From positions 1 to 35,272 of the forward strand of contig JAPPCZ010000077.1 of the NCBI GenBank assembly GCA_028824685.1: a stretch of 35,272 bases of DNA, given 5' to 3'. Shown here in pieces: positions 5,132 to 14,229 of this stretch. Position numbers and translations under genes: made by a program. The number at the start of each line of letters is the position of its first letter. Position 1 is the first letter of the stretch. Under the pieces are notes generated by a model. That model was not told the DNA's origin. It searched no databases and saw nothing but the letters and a program-made list of their open reading frames with translations. Origin of the DNA: Candidatus Poribacteria bacterium. Lineage in GTDB: Bacteria > Poribacteria > WGA-4E > WGA-3G.

Positions 5132-8100
5132 ATGCGATTGTCAAATAAATCGACATTTTCCTTAGTATGTTTAATCGCACTGTTTGTGCTTGCGGCAATG
5201 CCAGCAATGGCTCAGACAATCGAAGCTGAATGGGTTGCGGATGTAGATGATGGCACAGCAGGCGACCAAAATGGGTGGGACATAACCATCGGAGGTCTTA
5301 CGGCAGCCGATACCGTAGCCGTTACTTTTTTAGATATTAATGGTGCTGCAGCAGCTAACGCCACTGGCGTTACCGTTACTTCTCCAGTACCAGCTGATGA
5401 AACATCTACTACAGGCACAATCCTTGCTAACGTTGGTGTGGAAATTGCAGTGCAAGTCGTAGCAGGCGCATCAGGTTCTGAAGTAACGTATCAGCGTGTC
5501 ACCTTTCCAGCTGGTGGCCCCGGCGCTACACTTGCATCAACGGACTTGGTGAGGCTTCCAAAGTTAATGGATCTTACCGTTTCCCAGTATTATATGTCTT
5601 TTGGTGAAGAGGTAACCGTGACGTTTAATTTTGCAGCTGCGGTTGCTGATACTAATGGTGCCCCGATGGCTCCGCTCCATCAAAGTGATGTCACGATAGA
5701 TAGCAGTAATTCAGCTGGCTTACAAATTGTAAGTGTTAGCGGAACTAATATGGTAACATTCCGTTCAAATCTTGGTGCTACTGGTGCCTCAGGAACTAGC
5801 ACAGTGACCCTTCATCCTGACGGTTCGGATGGTGTTTTTGCTCTGCAAGCTGCTACACCAGCCGACGGTCAAGCAATGGTTACTTTTGATGCTACGGCAC
5901 CTACCATAACGGCTAGAACTGGTGATGATATAATCGTATCTGCACCTCCTGGTTTCCCCACACCCGCTGACGGTGTATGGGATAGGACTTTCACTCTCGC
6001 TTTCTCTGCTGCGGATGAAGCTGATGGTAGTGGATTAGCAGAAGATCTCAATGGCTGGATCGTGACAGACAGTACTAAACTGGATGTAGAATTTGTGGGT
6101 TTGGGTGCTGATGACACTACTGTTGCTGGCACTGAGTATCTTGTTAGAATAACACCGAAGGCGACTCGGACAACAACCGCGGGTGAACCGGTTACTATCA
6201 CTGTAATGCCTTCTGATAAAGCCGGTAACCAACATGTGGGTATGTCCGTTGCAGTTAAGTTGGCAGCAAAGACACAGCCTATAACGCCTCCTTCACCTGC
6301 GACGATTTCGACTCCAGATCTTGGTATGACAACGGCAGGTGCTACACTCACTATAACCTTTAGTAAAGATCCTGGTGCTGTAATGCATGGAACTACAACC
6401 CTCGCTGGCACTGGCACAGCACGTATGCTCATGGTTCCGGCTACGCAGGGAGCAGGTACCCACTCAGTGGCACTTACGTGGACAGGGACCAATGCTGGTA
6501 GCAGTGATGATGGTTCTGGCACAGTTACTTACACAATTCCTGCACCTCCTGCAATGGATACTGGTGATAACATTAGCCCTGTCATCACTATTCCCGCTGC
6601 CGCTTCCGAAGGTGCTCATAACAGCAATGGCGATGCATCTAATAGTTTCGTTGTTGTCGTGAGAGATATGATGGATGCGACTATACCTGGTACAAAAGGT
6701 TTAGCCTTCCGTGATGAAGTTACGGTAGTGGAATGGCCCGATATGCCCGATTTAGAACGGCTTTTCTATACAGGTAATGATGGTGTTATCCTCGGCGGTG
6801 GTGGTGGTGGCGCGCTCATCTTAACTGAGTCCGTTACACATGCCGGTGATGATTTAGCACCCGGCACAGTCGGGATTAGCGAAATTATGTGGGGAATTGA
6901 TGCCAACTTCTTAGGTGATCCTGATCAAGATGCCTATGCAGGTTCACAGTGGATTGAACTCCACAACCTAAATGCCGCTGAAGTAAAGGTTGTTCTGTCT
7001 TGGAAAACGGGACGGGATATTACCAGTGATAGCACAATCACAGGTAACCTTGCTCACCCGAAACTTGATGTTGTTACCAACTTCTTCAATGATCGTCCGG
7101 GTGCTGCGCGTTGGGAAGTGCCTGGTTCTAACGGTGCCAGTGTCGGAGGTGTTAACTTCGTCTCAATGGCACGAAAAGGCACGTTTAGTAAGTTGCGTAG
7201 ACACGAGAACAAGACTGATAAAGACTTTAACTCACGTTATACCAGAACAGGTGGTGCTGGCAACAGCCCTGACGGTAGAAGCAGTGGTCAATGGGCAGGA
7301 TCTTCTGCCGCTTATCTAAGATTACGCACAACCCTAACCGATCAAACTGATGTTGTCTATGAGTTTGTCGGTACACCGGGACGTGTGAATACATTTAGCG
7401 CAGAGAGCCAGCCACATATCCGCGCAAGTCGACGCGATGTTCCGGCAAGTCCGGTTATCTTCAACGAGATCGCAAACCGAGCCGATTCCCATTCACGATA
7501 TGAATGGATTGAGCTCCGCAATGTTACGGATGGTAAGGTCAACTTACGGAATTGGCTTATTTCAATCGTAACTTCTAATAGCAGTGATGCTGTGTTTTAT
7601 CAGTTCCCGAATAATAATAATGCACAGATTGAGCCGCAAGGTGTTCTGCTCTTAGTCGCTTCCGATCCGAGAGGTAATTCAGATCATCCGCTCGCAGTCG
7701 GTTGGAATGTTGATGACAACCCAGAAGATCAACCACGCGGTTTGGCAGAAATCGGTATTACTGCGAGTTCCAAACACGGACGTTATAAGGTTGCTGATAC
7801 TGGCGCCGCAGGCATGTTTGGCGGTGATCGTAATGGTCTACCTGATGACGGAAAGTTTGTCCTGATTCTGCGTTCACAGGACAACCATGATGGTCAACGT
7901 TCTGGCGTAGATGGTGGCAAAGGTGTTGCTGAAACCGGTAATAACGACCTCAATAGAGTCGTTGATATTGCTGGATGGGACGATGATGTGGGCAAAAACT
8001 CATATCCGAATGCTGTTTCTTCAACAACAATTTGGCCCTTACATCAGATGACGCGTGGGGTTTTCAGCCATAACAGACTTGATGCCGATAAAGTTCACTA

Positions 8101-9433
8101 TCGTCGTCATCGCACTACACCCGATGGAATGGCAGGTGCTGGCGCACACGAGAATAAGAACGAAGGTGGCAAAACTGCCTATGCTCGTGGTGTAGGATAT
8201 TCCGGTATCGGCTATAAACGTCAAGCTATGGATTCCGGTGTGCACGGTGGTGATCCCGGTTATCACGGTATGACCAGAAATAGCGCACACGATAATGACG
8301 GTGGTTCCCGTGTCTATATCAGCGAAATTATGCTGTCTCAAGGCGACGGTCGCACAAAACTGCCGCAGTGGATTGAACTTTACAATGCATCTGATTATGC
8401 AGTGAACCTTTCTGGTGGTGATGGAGTCGGCTGGAGACTCGTTATAGAAAATCCAGATGATCCCATCAGAACCATTAACTTCAGAAGTAAAGGTAATGTT
8501 AAAACTATCAATCCGAAGCAAACAGTGTTGATCATTTCAGGTTCCGCACGTAGTTTCGGTAGTGACCACTTACCTTCAAGCACCGTATTCCCAGATACCC
8601 GTGTCTTCAATGTATATAAAGAATTGAAGGGGCATTTTGATATGGCAGGTCGGACTTCAGCGATTATCAATCCGACAGCCTTCAACATCAAACTGATTGA
8701 TGGTGGGAAAAAGATTAATGATGTTGTTACTTATACCACATCAGACGAAATCGGTAACCTTGACGGTAATGCTCGAACGAATGATCAAGGTATGTGGGAA
8801 TATCCAATGAGTGTCACAGAAGATGGATACAGAAGTTCACTCATCCGTATCTTTGACGGTGGCACACCCCGCGAAGGTCTTAGCATGATGGAAAGTAATG
8901 TTAAACCTCTCGGTGGCACAGAAGGTGAAGGTGTAGACGGAATGGACGGTATTGACATGAAGTATAGTTGGGTTCATGCCGCAGATACAGATTTCGTTGA
9001 CATCTTTGTCCGCCATACTTGGTATGGTAGTGAGAACGACTTTGGAACACCTGCAAACCGTGCAGCGCAAGTATTACCTGTTGAATTGTCATCTTTCCGT
9101 CCGGCACTTGAAGACGGCCAAGTAGTCGTCCGCTGGGCAACCGAATCCGAACTTGACAACGCTGGATTTAATATCCTCCGTAGTGAAGAACGAGACGGTG
9201 AATACAAGCAGGTTAATACCGAACTGATTGCTGGAAACGGCACAACTGGTGAACGTAACACCTATAAATGGGTTGATGCTACAGCGAAACCCGGTGTTGT
9301 TTACTACTACCAAATTGAAGACGTATCCTTCGCCGGTGAGCGTCAAGCGCTTGCTATAACTAAGTTGAAAGGTTTGATCTCTGCACAGAACAAACTGACT
9401 ACAACTTGGGGCGAATTGAAAGAGGTACAATAA
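5132..9433 (+). CDS. Very large secreted protein with three lamin-tail-like domains
   Basis: The product has 1433 residues, with a signal peptide at 1-28 (cleavage after AMA or AMAQ). Residues about 30-500 are Thr/Ala/Gly/Asp-rich beta-type repeats of Ig or cadherin-like character. A GGGGGG linker follows near 550. Three copies of a lamin-tail-like (LTD) core follow: V-I-S-E-I-M-W near 580 with QWIELHN, F-N-E-I near 775 with EWIELRN, and YISEIML near 1060 with QWIELYN. Residues about 1316-1415 form a fibronectin-like module starting LPVELSSFRP and containing NAGFNILRSE. The last 12 residues are LTTTWGELKEVQ, shared with the small exported protein at 11306-11989. LTD domains are usually found in extracellular, surface or matrix-associated proteins, so a structural or adhesive role outside the cell is likely. 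The start is fixed by AAGGAG at 5117-5122. Confidence 0.85.
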   Translation: MRLSNKSTFSLVCLIALFVLAAMPAMAQTIEAEWVADVDDGTAGDQNGWDITIGGLTAADTVAVTFLDINGAAAANATGVTVTSPVPADETSTTGTILANVGVEIAVQVVAGASGSEVTYQRVTFPAGGPGATLASTDLVRLPKLMDLTVSQYYMSFGEEVTVTFNFAAAVADTNGAPMAPLHQSDVTIDSSNSAGLQIVSVSGTNMVTFRSNLGATGASGTSTVTLHPDGSDGVFALQAATPADGQAMVTFDATAPTITARTGDDIIVSAPPGFPTPADGVWDRTFTLAFSAADEADGSGLAEDLNGWIVTDSTKLDVEFVGLGADDTTVAGTEYLVRITPKATRTTTAGEPVTITVMPSDKAGNQHVGMSVAVKLAAKTQPITPPSPATISTPDLGMTTAGATLTITFSKDPGAVMHGTTTLAGTGTARMLMVPATQGAGTHSVALTWTGTNAGSSDDGSGTVTYTIPAPPAMDTGDNISPVITIPAAASEGAHNSNGDASNSFVVVVRDMMDATIPGTKGLAFRDEVTVVEWPDMPDLERLFYTGNDGVILGGGGGGALILTESVTHAGDDLAPGTVGISEIMWGIDANFLGDPDQDAYAGSQWIELHNLNAAEVKVVLSWKTGRDITSDSTITGNLAHPKLDVVTNFFNDRPGAARWEVPGSNGASVGGVNFVSMARKGTFSKLRRHENKTDKDFNSRYTRTGGAGNSPDGRSSGQWAGSSAAYLRLRTTLTDQTDVVYEFVGTPGRVNTFSAESQPHIRASRRDVPASPVIFNEIANRADSHSRYEWIELRNVTDGKVNLRNWLISIVTSNSSDAVFYQFPNNNNAQIEPQGVLLLVASDPRGNSDHPLAVGWNVDDNPEDQPRGLAEIGITASSKHGRYKVADTGAAGMFGGDRNGLPDDGKFVLILRSQDNHDGQRSGVDGGKGVAETGNNDLNRVVDIAGWDDDVGKNSYPNAVSSTTIWPLHQMTRGVFSHNRLDADKVHYRRHRTTPDGMAGAGAHENKNEGGKTAYARGVGYSGIGYKRQAMDSGVHGGDPGYHGMTRNSAHDNDGGSRVYISEIMLSQGDGRTKLPQWIELYNASDYAVNLSGGDGVGWRLVIENPDDPIRTINFRSKGNVKTINPKQTVLIISGSARSFGSDHLPSSTVFPDTRVFNVYKELKGHFDMAGRTSAIINPTAFNIKLIDGGKKINDVVTYTTSDEIGNLDGNARTNDQGMWEYPMSVTEDGYRSSLIRIFDGGTPREGLSMMESNVKPLGGTEGEGVDGMDGIDMKYSWVHAADTDFVDIFVRHTWYGSENDFGTPANRAAQVLPVELSSFRPALEDGQVVVRWATESELDNAGFNILRSEERDGEYKQVNTELIAGNGTTGERNTYKWVDATAKPGVVYYYQIEDVSFAGERQALAITKLKGLISAQNKLTTTWGELKEVQ

Positions 9434-9610
9434 GGTTAAATTCAGGGATATTTAACCAATTTCTCCTCACAATAGGGAAACTGCAGAATCTCTATTGAGG
9501 AAAATCTAACTAAACTATTCCCCATTTAGGAGGCTGTTGCAATTTCCGGGCAGCAGTTTCCTATGGCGGGATAGCTCATCTAACCTAACCTATCCAACTA
9601 ACCTATCGTA

Positions 9611-9649
9611 AATAGAGGCTTGCACCCCCGCAAGTCTCTATTTTCTTTT
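9611..9649 (+). terminator. Rho-independent terminator after the large secreted-protein gene
   Basis: AATAGAG plus CTTGC (9611-9623) pairs with GCAAG plus CTCTATT (9630-9642), with a single internal G-T opposition, a loop of ACCCCC and a TTTTCTTTT tail. It is the clearest terminator for the gene ending at 9433, although 178 bp downstream of the stop. Confidence 0.85.
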
Positions 9650-9684
9650 ATCTGATCGCGACCCGTCTCTCTATGGTGCATATT

Positions 9685-9927
9685 GTAGGTCGGGTAGAGT
9701 TTACGAAACCCATAGGCGTCAATTTAGTGTGTAAATTAGAAGATTTGTCCTGTCTTAGCGTAGCACAAACTTTTAGTTTGTGCATCAAAGGGACGCAAAC
9801 TAAAAGTTTGCGCTACAAAGAGCAGTCAACACTAAAATCTTGGTTCAGACAATCCGTTATTTCAAACGAGAAAAACAGATACATGTTCTTAAATTGACGC
9901 CTATGGGTAGAGCTTGCGAAACCCGAC
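9685..9927. repeat. Nested palindromic repeat: GTAGGTCGGGTAGAG outside, GTAGCACAAAC inside
   Basis: The outer arms are GTAGGTCGGGTAGAG at 9685 and GCGAAACCCGAC ending at 9927. The next layer is CATAGGCGTCAATTTA (9711-9726), perfectly complementary to TAAATTGACGCCTATG (9890-9905). Inside sits a third palindromic unit at 9760-9816, GTAGCACAAACTTTTAG to GCGCTAC, which recurs at 32071-32126. The same outer layers enclose a different inner unit at 13939-14210. No gene is present. Confidence 0.65.
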
Positions 9928-9942
9928 TTTTTATAGCGTCAG

Positions 9943-10146
9943 GTCCAAATTGACACCAAATGCACTTTAATGCAACCCTCTCTTCTGTAGGCGGTGAATG
10001 CCTAAATGGCATTCATACCCGGGGAATACCAAAAAGGTATTCATACCGTTGATTTCTTGATTACGACCTCCTGGTCGCGACTGTTCCTCTGAAGAAACTG
10101 GCTTATAAAGCCCCTCAACAATGGAATGGAAAACTCGCTCCTACAA
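9943..10146. repeat. Cluster of small palindromes before the threonine synthase-like gene
   Basis: GAATGCC/GGCATTC at 9996-10014 (loop TAAAT) and GAATACC/GGTATTC at 10024-10042 (loop AAAAA) are adjacent hairpins of one family, also found at 3240, 4080 and, longer, at 29579-29611. Further on are CGACCTCCTGGTCGCG and ACTCGCTCCTACAAG, related to the GTAGGAGCGA unit at 35221-35246. The stretch is intergenic, between convergent genes. Confidence 0.5.
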
Positions 10147-10153
10147 GAAAAGA

Positions 10154-11251
10154 CTATTTCTTCAAACCGCTACCAGTGAGAATAGAAACAGTAACATCAC
10201 CATCATTTATAATACCTTCCTGTTTAAACTTCTCATATCCTTTGATTACCACAGCAGAGGTCGGTTCCACGTATATACCTTTAGCAGCAAGGGTCTTCAT
10301 GCCTGTCTCAATGTCTGTGTCATCAACAGTCGTAAATGCACCGTTGGAGAAACGGATAGCATCTAAAATCATTTCACCTCGGACAGGGAGTTCAGCGGTA
10401 ATACCTTCTGCAAGTGTAGGTGCGATTTGTCGCATTCTTGAGAGGGTAGGTGTTTTGTCTCGGTAGGCATTGTAAATTGGGCAACAGGTTTCAGGTTGAA
10501 CACCTAACAATCGAGGGAGACGATCAATAATACCTGCTGCGTGCAGTTCCTGAAAACCGAGATATAGTCCCAGATAGATGCTTCCGAACCCGACAGGACA
10601 GATAACATGTGCGGGAACAGATCCTTTCAACTGCTCAGTCATTTCATAAGCAAGTGTTTTTGTGCCTTCCAAGAAAAAAGGGTTCCAATTGTGAGATGCG
10701 TAGCAGATATTCTCTGCAGCCGCTTGGACAGCCTCTGTAGTTGCCATGCGATTTCCCGGCACCAGTTTTAACTCGGCACCGTAAGCGGAAATCTGTTTTA
10801 ATTTGCCTTTTGAAGTAGATTCAGGACAGTAGATCGTGCAGCGGATACCTGCTCTGGCGCTGTAGGCAGCAATCGCTGCCCCTGCATTGCCCGATGAATC
10901 CTCCACCACTTCAGTAACGCCAAGTGCTTTCAGGCGTGTCAGCAGAACAGATGCGCCACGGTCTTTATAGGAACCCGTTGGACAGAGGTAGTCCAGTTTA
11001 ACATAATGTTCTGAGTTTTCTTTTCGGTCTAACGGAATGATGGGAGTCATTCCTTCGTCAAGGGTGACAATCTCTGAGTCTGTGGGAATAGGCAATGCTT
11101 CACGGTAACGCCAAAGTGAAGGGATAGAGGTATCCCATACATAACGTCGTGAACCATCTTTTTGAAGGGTTAACGGAGAACCGCAATCACATTTATAGCG
11201 TAAGGGCGATATTTCGTAACTGGAGTTACAGTGATTGCAGACATATCGCAT
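10154..11251 (-). CDS. Threonine synthase-like PLP enzyme
   Basis: The product is a fold-type II pyridoxal-phosphate enzyme of the threonine synthase group (COG0498-like), which would convert O-phosphohomoserine to threonine in the cytoplasm. From the start chosen here it has 365 residues. A zinc-ribbon-like head carries C5, C8, C21 and C23. The PLP lysine is K96 in PTGSYKDRGA, and the PLP-ring loop is SSGNAG at 119-124. A longer reading adds 13 residues to 11290, but these come from a GTAGGTCGGGT repeat lying 5 bp upstream, so I start at the Met before RYVCNHC. No good Shine-Dalgarno is visible there. The substrate is not certain, because related PLP enzymes (cysteate or diaminopropionate synthesis) share these motifs. 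Confidence 0.75.
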   Translation of the reverse strand: MRYVCNHCNSSYEISPLRYKCDCGSPLTLQKDGSRRYVWDTSIPSLWRYREALPIPTDSEIVTLDEGMTPIIPLDRKENSEHYVKLDYLCPTGSYKDRGASVLLTRLKALGVTEVVEDSSGNAGAAIAAYSARAGIRCTIYCPESTSKGKLKQISAYGAELKLVPGNRMATTEAVQAAAENICYASHNWNPFFLEGTKTLAYEMTEQLKGSVPAHVICPVGFGSIYLGLYLGFQELHAAGIIDRLPRLLGVQPETCCPIYNAYRDKTPTLSRMRQIAPTLAEGITAELPVRGEMILDAIRFSNGAFTTVDDTDIETGMKTLAAKGIYVEPTSAVVIKGYEKFKQEGIINDGDVTVSILTGSGLKK

Positions 11252-11256
11252 AGTAC

Positions 11257-11288
11257 GTAGGTCGGGTAGAGCGCAAGCGAAACCCGAC
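11257..11288. repeat. GTAGGTCGGGT palindromic unit abutting a start codon
   Basis: GTAGGTCGGGTAGAGCGCAA followed by GCGAAACCCGAC forms a single hairpin unit. It is inserted between two minus-strand genes, 5 bp before the likely start codon (11249-11251) of the threonine synthase-like gene, where a ribosome binding site would be expected. Confidence 0.65.
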
Positions 11289-11305
11289 AAATACTTATGT
11301 TGGTA

Positions 11306-11989
11306 TTATTTAGGGAATTCCTTCAGTTTCCCCCAAGTCGTTGCCAACTTTGATATGGGATCAACAGCTTGCGGTATACCAAATGGACTGTCTGGATCGA
11401 AATCCTCTGGTGGTTCAATGGTGCTGACCCAAACGCGATTGATCCAAATCGGTCCCTTACCGTTTGAGGAGAATCTGAAATCTGAACCGTTTGCGCGGTT
11501 CTCAAAACGTCCATCTTTGATTACCCAAATATGAACACGCCATTTATCTGTTCCTTCAGGCTTTAAAATAGGAAAAGCACCATCACCTGCGCCACGGAAT
11601 GCGCCGCCAACAGGACCAGCTCCGTTGCTGTCGTATTGGCAATTAATCTGTTCTGCCTTGTTAGAGTCAAAATATTCCATGACAATCCATGCCTTATGGT
11701 TTCCGCCGAACAGAAACGAATCATCAATTTTGAAATACATGTGATTGTGTCCTGGTCCATTATAGGGCCAAGGGTTTTCCAAGCAATCAACATTATCCTG
11801 TTCCGCAGGTTCTGTGATACCATCTCCTTGTTCGCTTTGGGTTAGCAAAACACCATCGCTTTCCTCGCCCAGGTCTACCCAAATGAAGTTTTCACCTTCA
11901 ACGGGTTCTTCTGCAGCAAATACGCCAAATGAAAGCAGTAAGCATTGAATCAGAACCATTATTACTGTTGTCCATTGAATACGATACAT
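11306..11989 (-). CDS. Small exported protein with TTWGxLKE tail
   Basis: This 227-residue protein has a signal peptide at about 1-25 (cleavage after FAA). The mature part is rich in Trp, Gly, Asn and Asp, with alternating beta-strand pattern (FIWVDLGEESDG, HMYFKIDD, WRVHIWVIKDGRFENR, GPIWINRVWVS), which resembles a galactose-binding or jelly-roll fold; no family is certain. It ends SKLATTWGKLKEFPK, matching the end of the 1433-residue protein (KLTTTWGELKEVQ), so both probably use the same tail-dependent sorting or assembly. AAGGAGG about 9 bp upstream gives a strong start. It lies on the same strand as the HAF-repeat proteins upstream and may be co-expressed with them. Confidence 0.8.
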   Translation of the reverse strand: MYRIQWTTVIMVLIQCLLLSFGVFAAEEPVEGENFIWVDLGEESDGVLLTQSEQGDGITEPAEQDNVDCLENPWPYNGPGHNHMYFKIDDSFLFGGNHKAWIVMEYFDSNKAEQINCQYDSNGAGPVGGAFRGAGDGAFPILKPEGTDKWRVHIWVIKDGRFENRANGSDFRFSSNGKGPIWINRVWVSTIEPPEDFDPDSPFGIPQAVDPISKLATTWGKLKEFPK

Positions 11990-12064
11990 CGTTTTTCCCT
12001 CCTTAAAGAAATTATGATGGTATATTTCATAATGCGCCTACCGAGGGCGGGGGATAATACAGAT

Positions 12065-13909
12065 TTATTTCAAAACAATCATTCGCCGTGTCTGCTCAAA
12101 AGATGGTGTTGCCAATCGGTAGAAATAGACACCACTTGCAACGCTCTCCCCGAAAGTGTTTCTACCATCCCAATAAGCAGCACGTTCACGGTCATAATAG
12201 AAACCTGCCAACTGAAATCCGAGGGAAAATGTCCTGACAAGTCCGCCACTCGCGTCATAGATAGATATTGAAACAGGGCTATCCTCTGAAAGATGATACG
12301 GAATCCAAGTTTCAGGATTGAAGGGATTAGGATAATTTTGGAGCAAAAGACTTCGCGTCGGTGTGCCAATTTCATTAAGATTGACAGATAGCAAAGCGTT
12401 TGCCAAACTGGTGGGTGTTACCTCAAATGTGAATTTTTCTGAGGCGATGTTTCCGTTTGTGTCGGTAACGACCAATTCCAGTGTGTCACCAACTTGCACA
12501 ACACTCCGATAATTAAGGTCGGCAGTCGCAGCAGCAAAGTAATTGTAACGCACTTGTGCTGTCATAACAGCGTTTGTTCGCAAGTTTCTGACTGCAATTT
12601 GATAACCGTCAAACTTCTGCTTGCCTTCTAACTGTCCGCTGACAACGAATGCCCAAGCCTCCTGTGATGTTGTGATTCGTGTTGCAAGCGGTGCTGCAGC
12701 GACATCCATTTCATTTGCCCACCTTGCACCGACGAAAATGACCTCACGAGGTTTTGGAACGTTAACAATATAACCCATTCCACCTTCAATTGAGAATCCA
12801 TCGTTGGGTGCGCCCCGTGTCCAACCGATGAAACGTTGATTTTCGGCATCAAGGGCAATAACAACTGTCGCACCCGTCATTCCTGCGAGCGATCTTGCAG
12901 TCATCGGTCTGGACGACTCTAAAGGCAGAGAAACCATATTTAAACCCTTAGTAAGACTTGTAGTGTAGACATTACCGTATTTATCCGCTTCCGCCTGCGA
13001 GGTAGGACTGATAATACATCCGTGTCTACGTCCATCTGGCATATCATAGTAACCGGCTATTCTGCCTTCCGAGTCAATATCCCGTAACACTGTTACAAGA
13101 CTACCGGGATAGCGCAGTTCAAGCGGCGGACTATTCGGGTGGAGAACATAAGAGCGCTCAATATCGTCTACTGCCTTCGCTCTGAATACGATCACTCCCG
13201 CATCGTTGATAGCATTCACAAAAAGATATTCAAGGTTCGGCTTTTCCGGCACATCTATATCGGTAACACTACCGTCAGGATAGTGAATAAACCCGTGATA
13301 TTTCTCGTTAGTATCTATGTAGCTTCCGACAATAACTCCTGCGGCGTTAATATCGTCAACGAAGGTGGTAGCCGCACCAGGCACATCAAACGGCATTTCT
13401 CCAACAAAACCGTTAACAGCATCGTCAGCGTCAATGATGTCTCCGAGTAGTTGTCCTGCTGCACCGATACCAAAGATTTGTGTGTTTAAGGCACCAGGGA
13501 AGTTCCACACCTTTAACGCACCATCTTGCAGGATTATCCCGTGAGAAATTTCGTCCTGATCTATATAAAATCCTGCAGCCTGTCCCGCGTTATTGAAACC
13601 GTAGAAAGTCGTTTGACGGGAATCCGGCACATCATAAGTCGAAAGCACACCATTTATTAGCGTGAAACCGATAAGTTTACCATCTTTGTTCTTAGTATTA
13701 CCAGCATAATGCCCATGGTCGTTAGTTCCTGTTACTTCCAAGAAATCAACACCGGGAACATTAATTGTCTCATAGATATAGTGCTGGGTATGTGTTTCGG
13801 CAATAGTGACAGGGGTAGGTAGCAGATCATCTTGTGCTGCTACGTGCCACGTGAAACAGATAATTAAACATATTAACAAGGGTAATTTCGTATTTATATG
13901 ATGACCCAT
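12065..13909 (-). CDS. Exported HAF-repeat protein with FlgD-like C-terminal tail
   Basis: The 614-residue product has a signal peptide at 1-25 (cleavage after VAA). Residues about 44-310 are beta repeats of the extracellular HAF type, with recurring GxxxGxYxDxxGxxHGF-like units. A conserved module follows (TKGLNMVSLPL, ALDAENQRFIGWT, GYIVNVP), then a beta domain. The last 90 residues form a FlgD/Por-type tail: NYPNPFNPETWIPY, SISIYDASG, YWDGRN, ASGVYFYRL. Such tails direct type IX secretion in Bacteroidetes. Whether this organism has that machinery cannot be told from the window. It is a shorter paralogue of the neighbour at 14230-16893, which carries two copies of the HAF part. The Shine-Dalgarno is weak (AAGGA, distant). 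Confidence 0.85.
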   Translation of the reverse strand: MGHHINTKLPLLICLIICFTWHVAAQDDLLPTPVTIAETHTQHYIYETINVPGVDFLEVTGTNDHGHYAGNTKNKDGKLIGFTLINGVLSTYDVPDSRQTTFYGFNNAGQAAGFYIDQDEISHGIILQDGALKVWNFPGALNTQIFGIGAAGQLLGDIIDADDAVNGFVGEMPFDVPGAATTFVDDINAAGVIVGSYIDTNEKYHGFIHYPDGSVTDIDVPEKPNLEYLFVNAINDAGVIVFRAKAVDDIERSYVLHPNSPPLELRYPGSLVTVLRDIDSEGRIAGYYDMPDGRRHGCIISPTSQAEADKYGNVYTTSLTKGLNMVSLPLESSRPMTARSLAGMTGATVVIALDAENQRFIGWTRGAPNDGFSIEGGMGYIVNVPKPREVIFVGARWANEMDVAAAPLATRITTSQEAWAFVVSGQLEGKQKFDGYQIAVRNLRTNAVMTAQVRYNYFAAATADLNYRSVVQVGDTLELVVTDTNGNIASEKFTFEVTPTSLANALLSVNLNEIGTPTRSLLLQNYPNPFNPETWIPYHLSEDSPVSISIYDASGGLVRTFSLGFQLAGFYYDRERAAYWDGRNTFGESVASGVYFYRLATPSFEQTRRMIVLK

Positions 13910-13938
13910 AACGATCTTTTTTTATCCTTAATAATATT

Positions 13939-14210
13939 GTAGGTCGGGTTTCGCAAGCTCTACCCATAGGCATCAATTTAGTGTTTATTTAAAGGTAGCA
14001 GGCATACTCCGTATGCCGTCCGCTCTGTATCTTTGGGTATACGGCACACGGAGTGTGCCTACTACTTTGCAGATTGCAGACATCATTTATCGGGGTTGAA
14101 AACCCCTCCAACAAAAGGAAATATCCTTAAATTGACGCCTATGGGTAGAGCGCAGCGAAACCCGACAAAGGCTAAACGTGTCGGGTTTCGGATATGTTCT
14201 ACCAACCTAC
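13939..14210. repeat. Nested palindromic repeat: GTAGGTCGGGT outside, GTAGCAGGCATACTCCG inside
   Basis: The outer GTAGGTCGGGTTTCGCAAGC (13939) is answered by GAGCGCAGCGAAACCCGAC near 14166, plus an extra half-unit ending CCAACCTAC at 14210. The second layer, CATAGGCATCAATTTA at 13965-13980, pairs with TAAATTGACGCCTATG at 14128-14143 (15 of 16). The inner unit at 13995-14065 belongs to the family seen at 4061-4119. It fills the whole 320-bp gap between the two HAF-repeat genes. Confidence 0.65.
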
Positions 14211-14229
14211 AATACCATACTAATTAAGC

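Noticed and set aside
5869..6522. 217-codon open frame antisense to the large secreted-protein gene
   Set aside because: It is rich in Val, Ala, Pro and Ser as expected from the reverse of Thr/Gly/Ala codons, has no ribosome binding site or domain, and lies fully inside a well-supported gene.
8039..8521. 160-codon antisense frame inside the large secreted-protein gene
   Set aside because: Ile/Thr/Val-rich shadow of Gly/Asp-rich coding sequence, with no signal peptide or family motif.
9673..9897. 74-codon plus-strand frame
   Set aside because: It coincides with the nested palindromic repeat; its sequence is explained by repeat arms.
14033..14227. 64-codon plus-strand frame containing GRAQRNPTKAKRVGF
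   Set aside because: This is translation of the GTAGGTCGGGT repeat family; similar text appears in frames at 29495-29701, showing a repeat origin.
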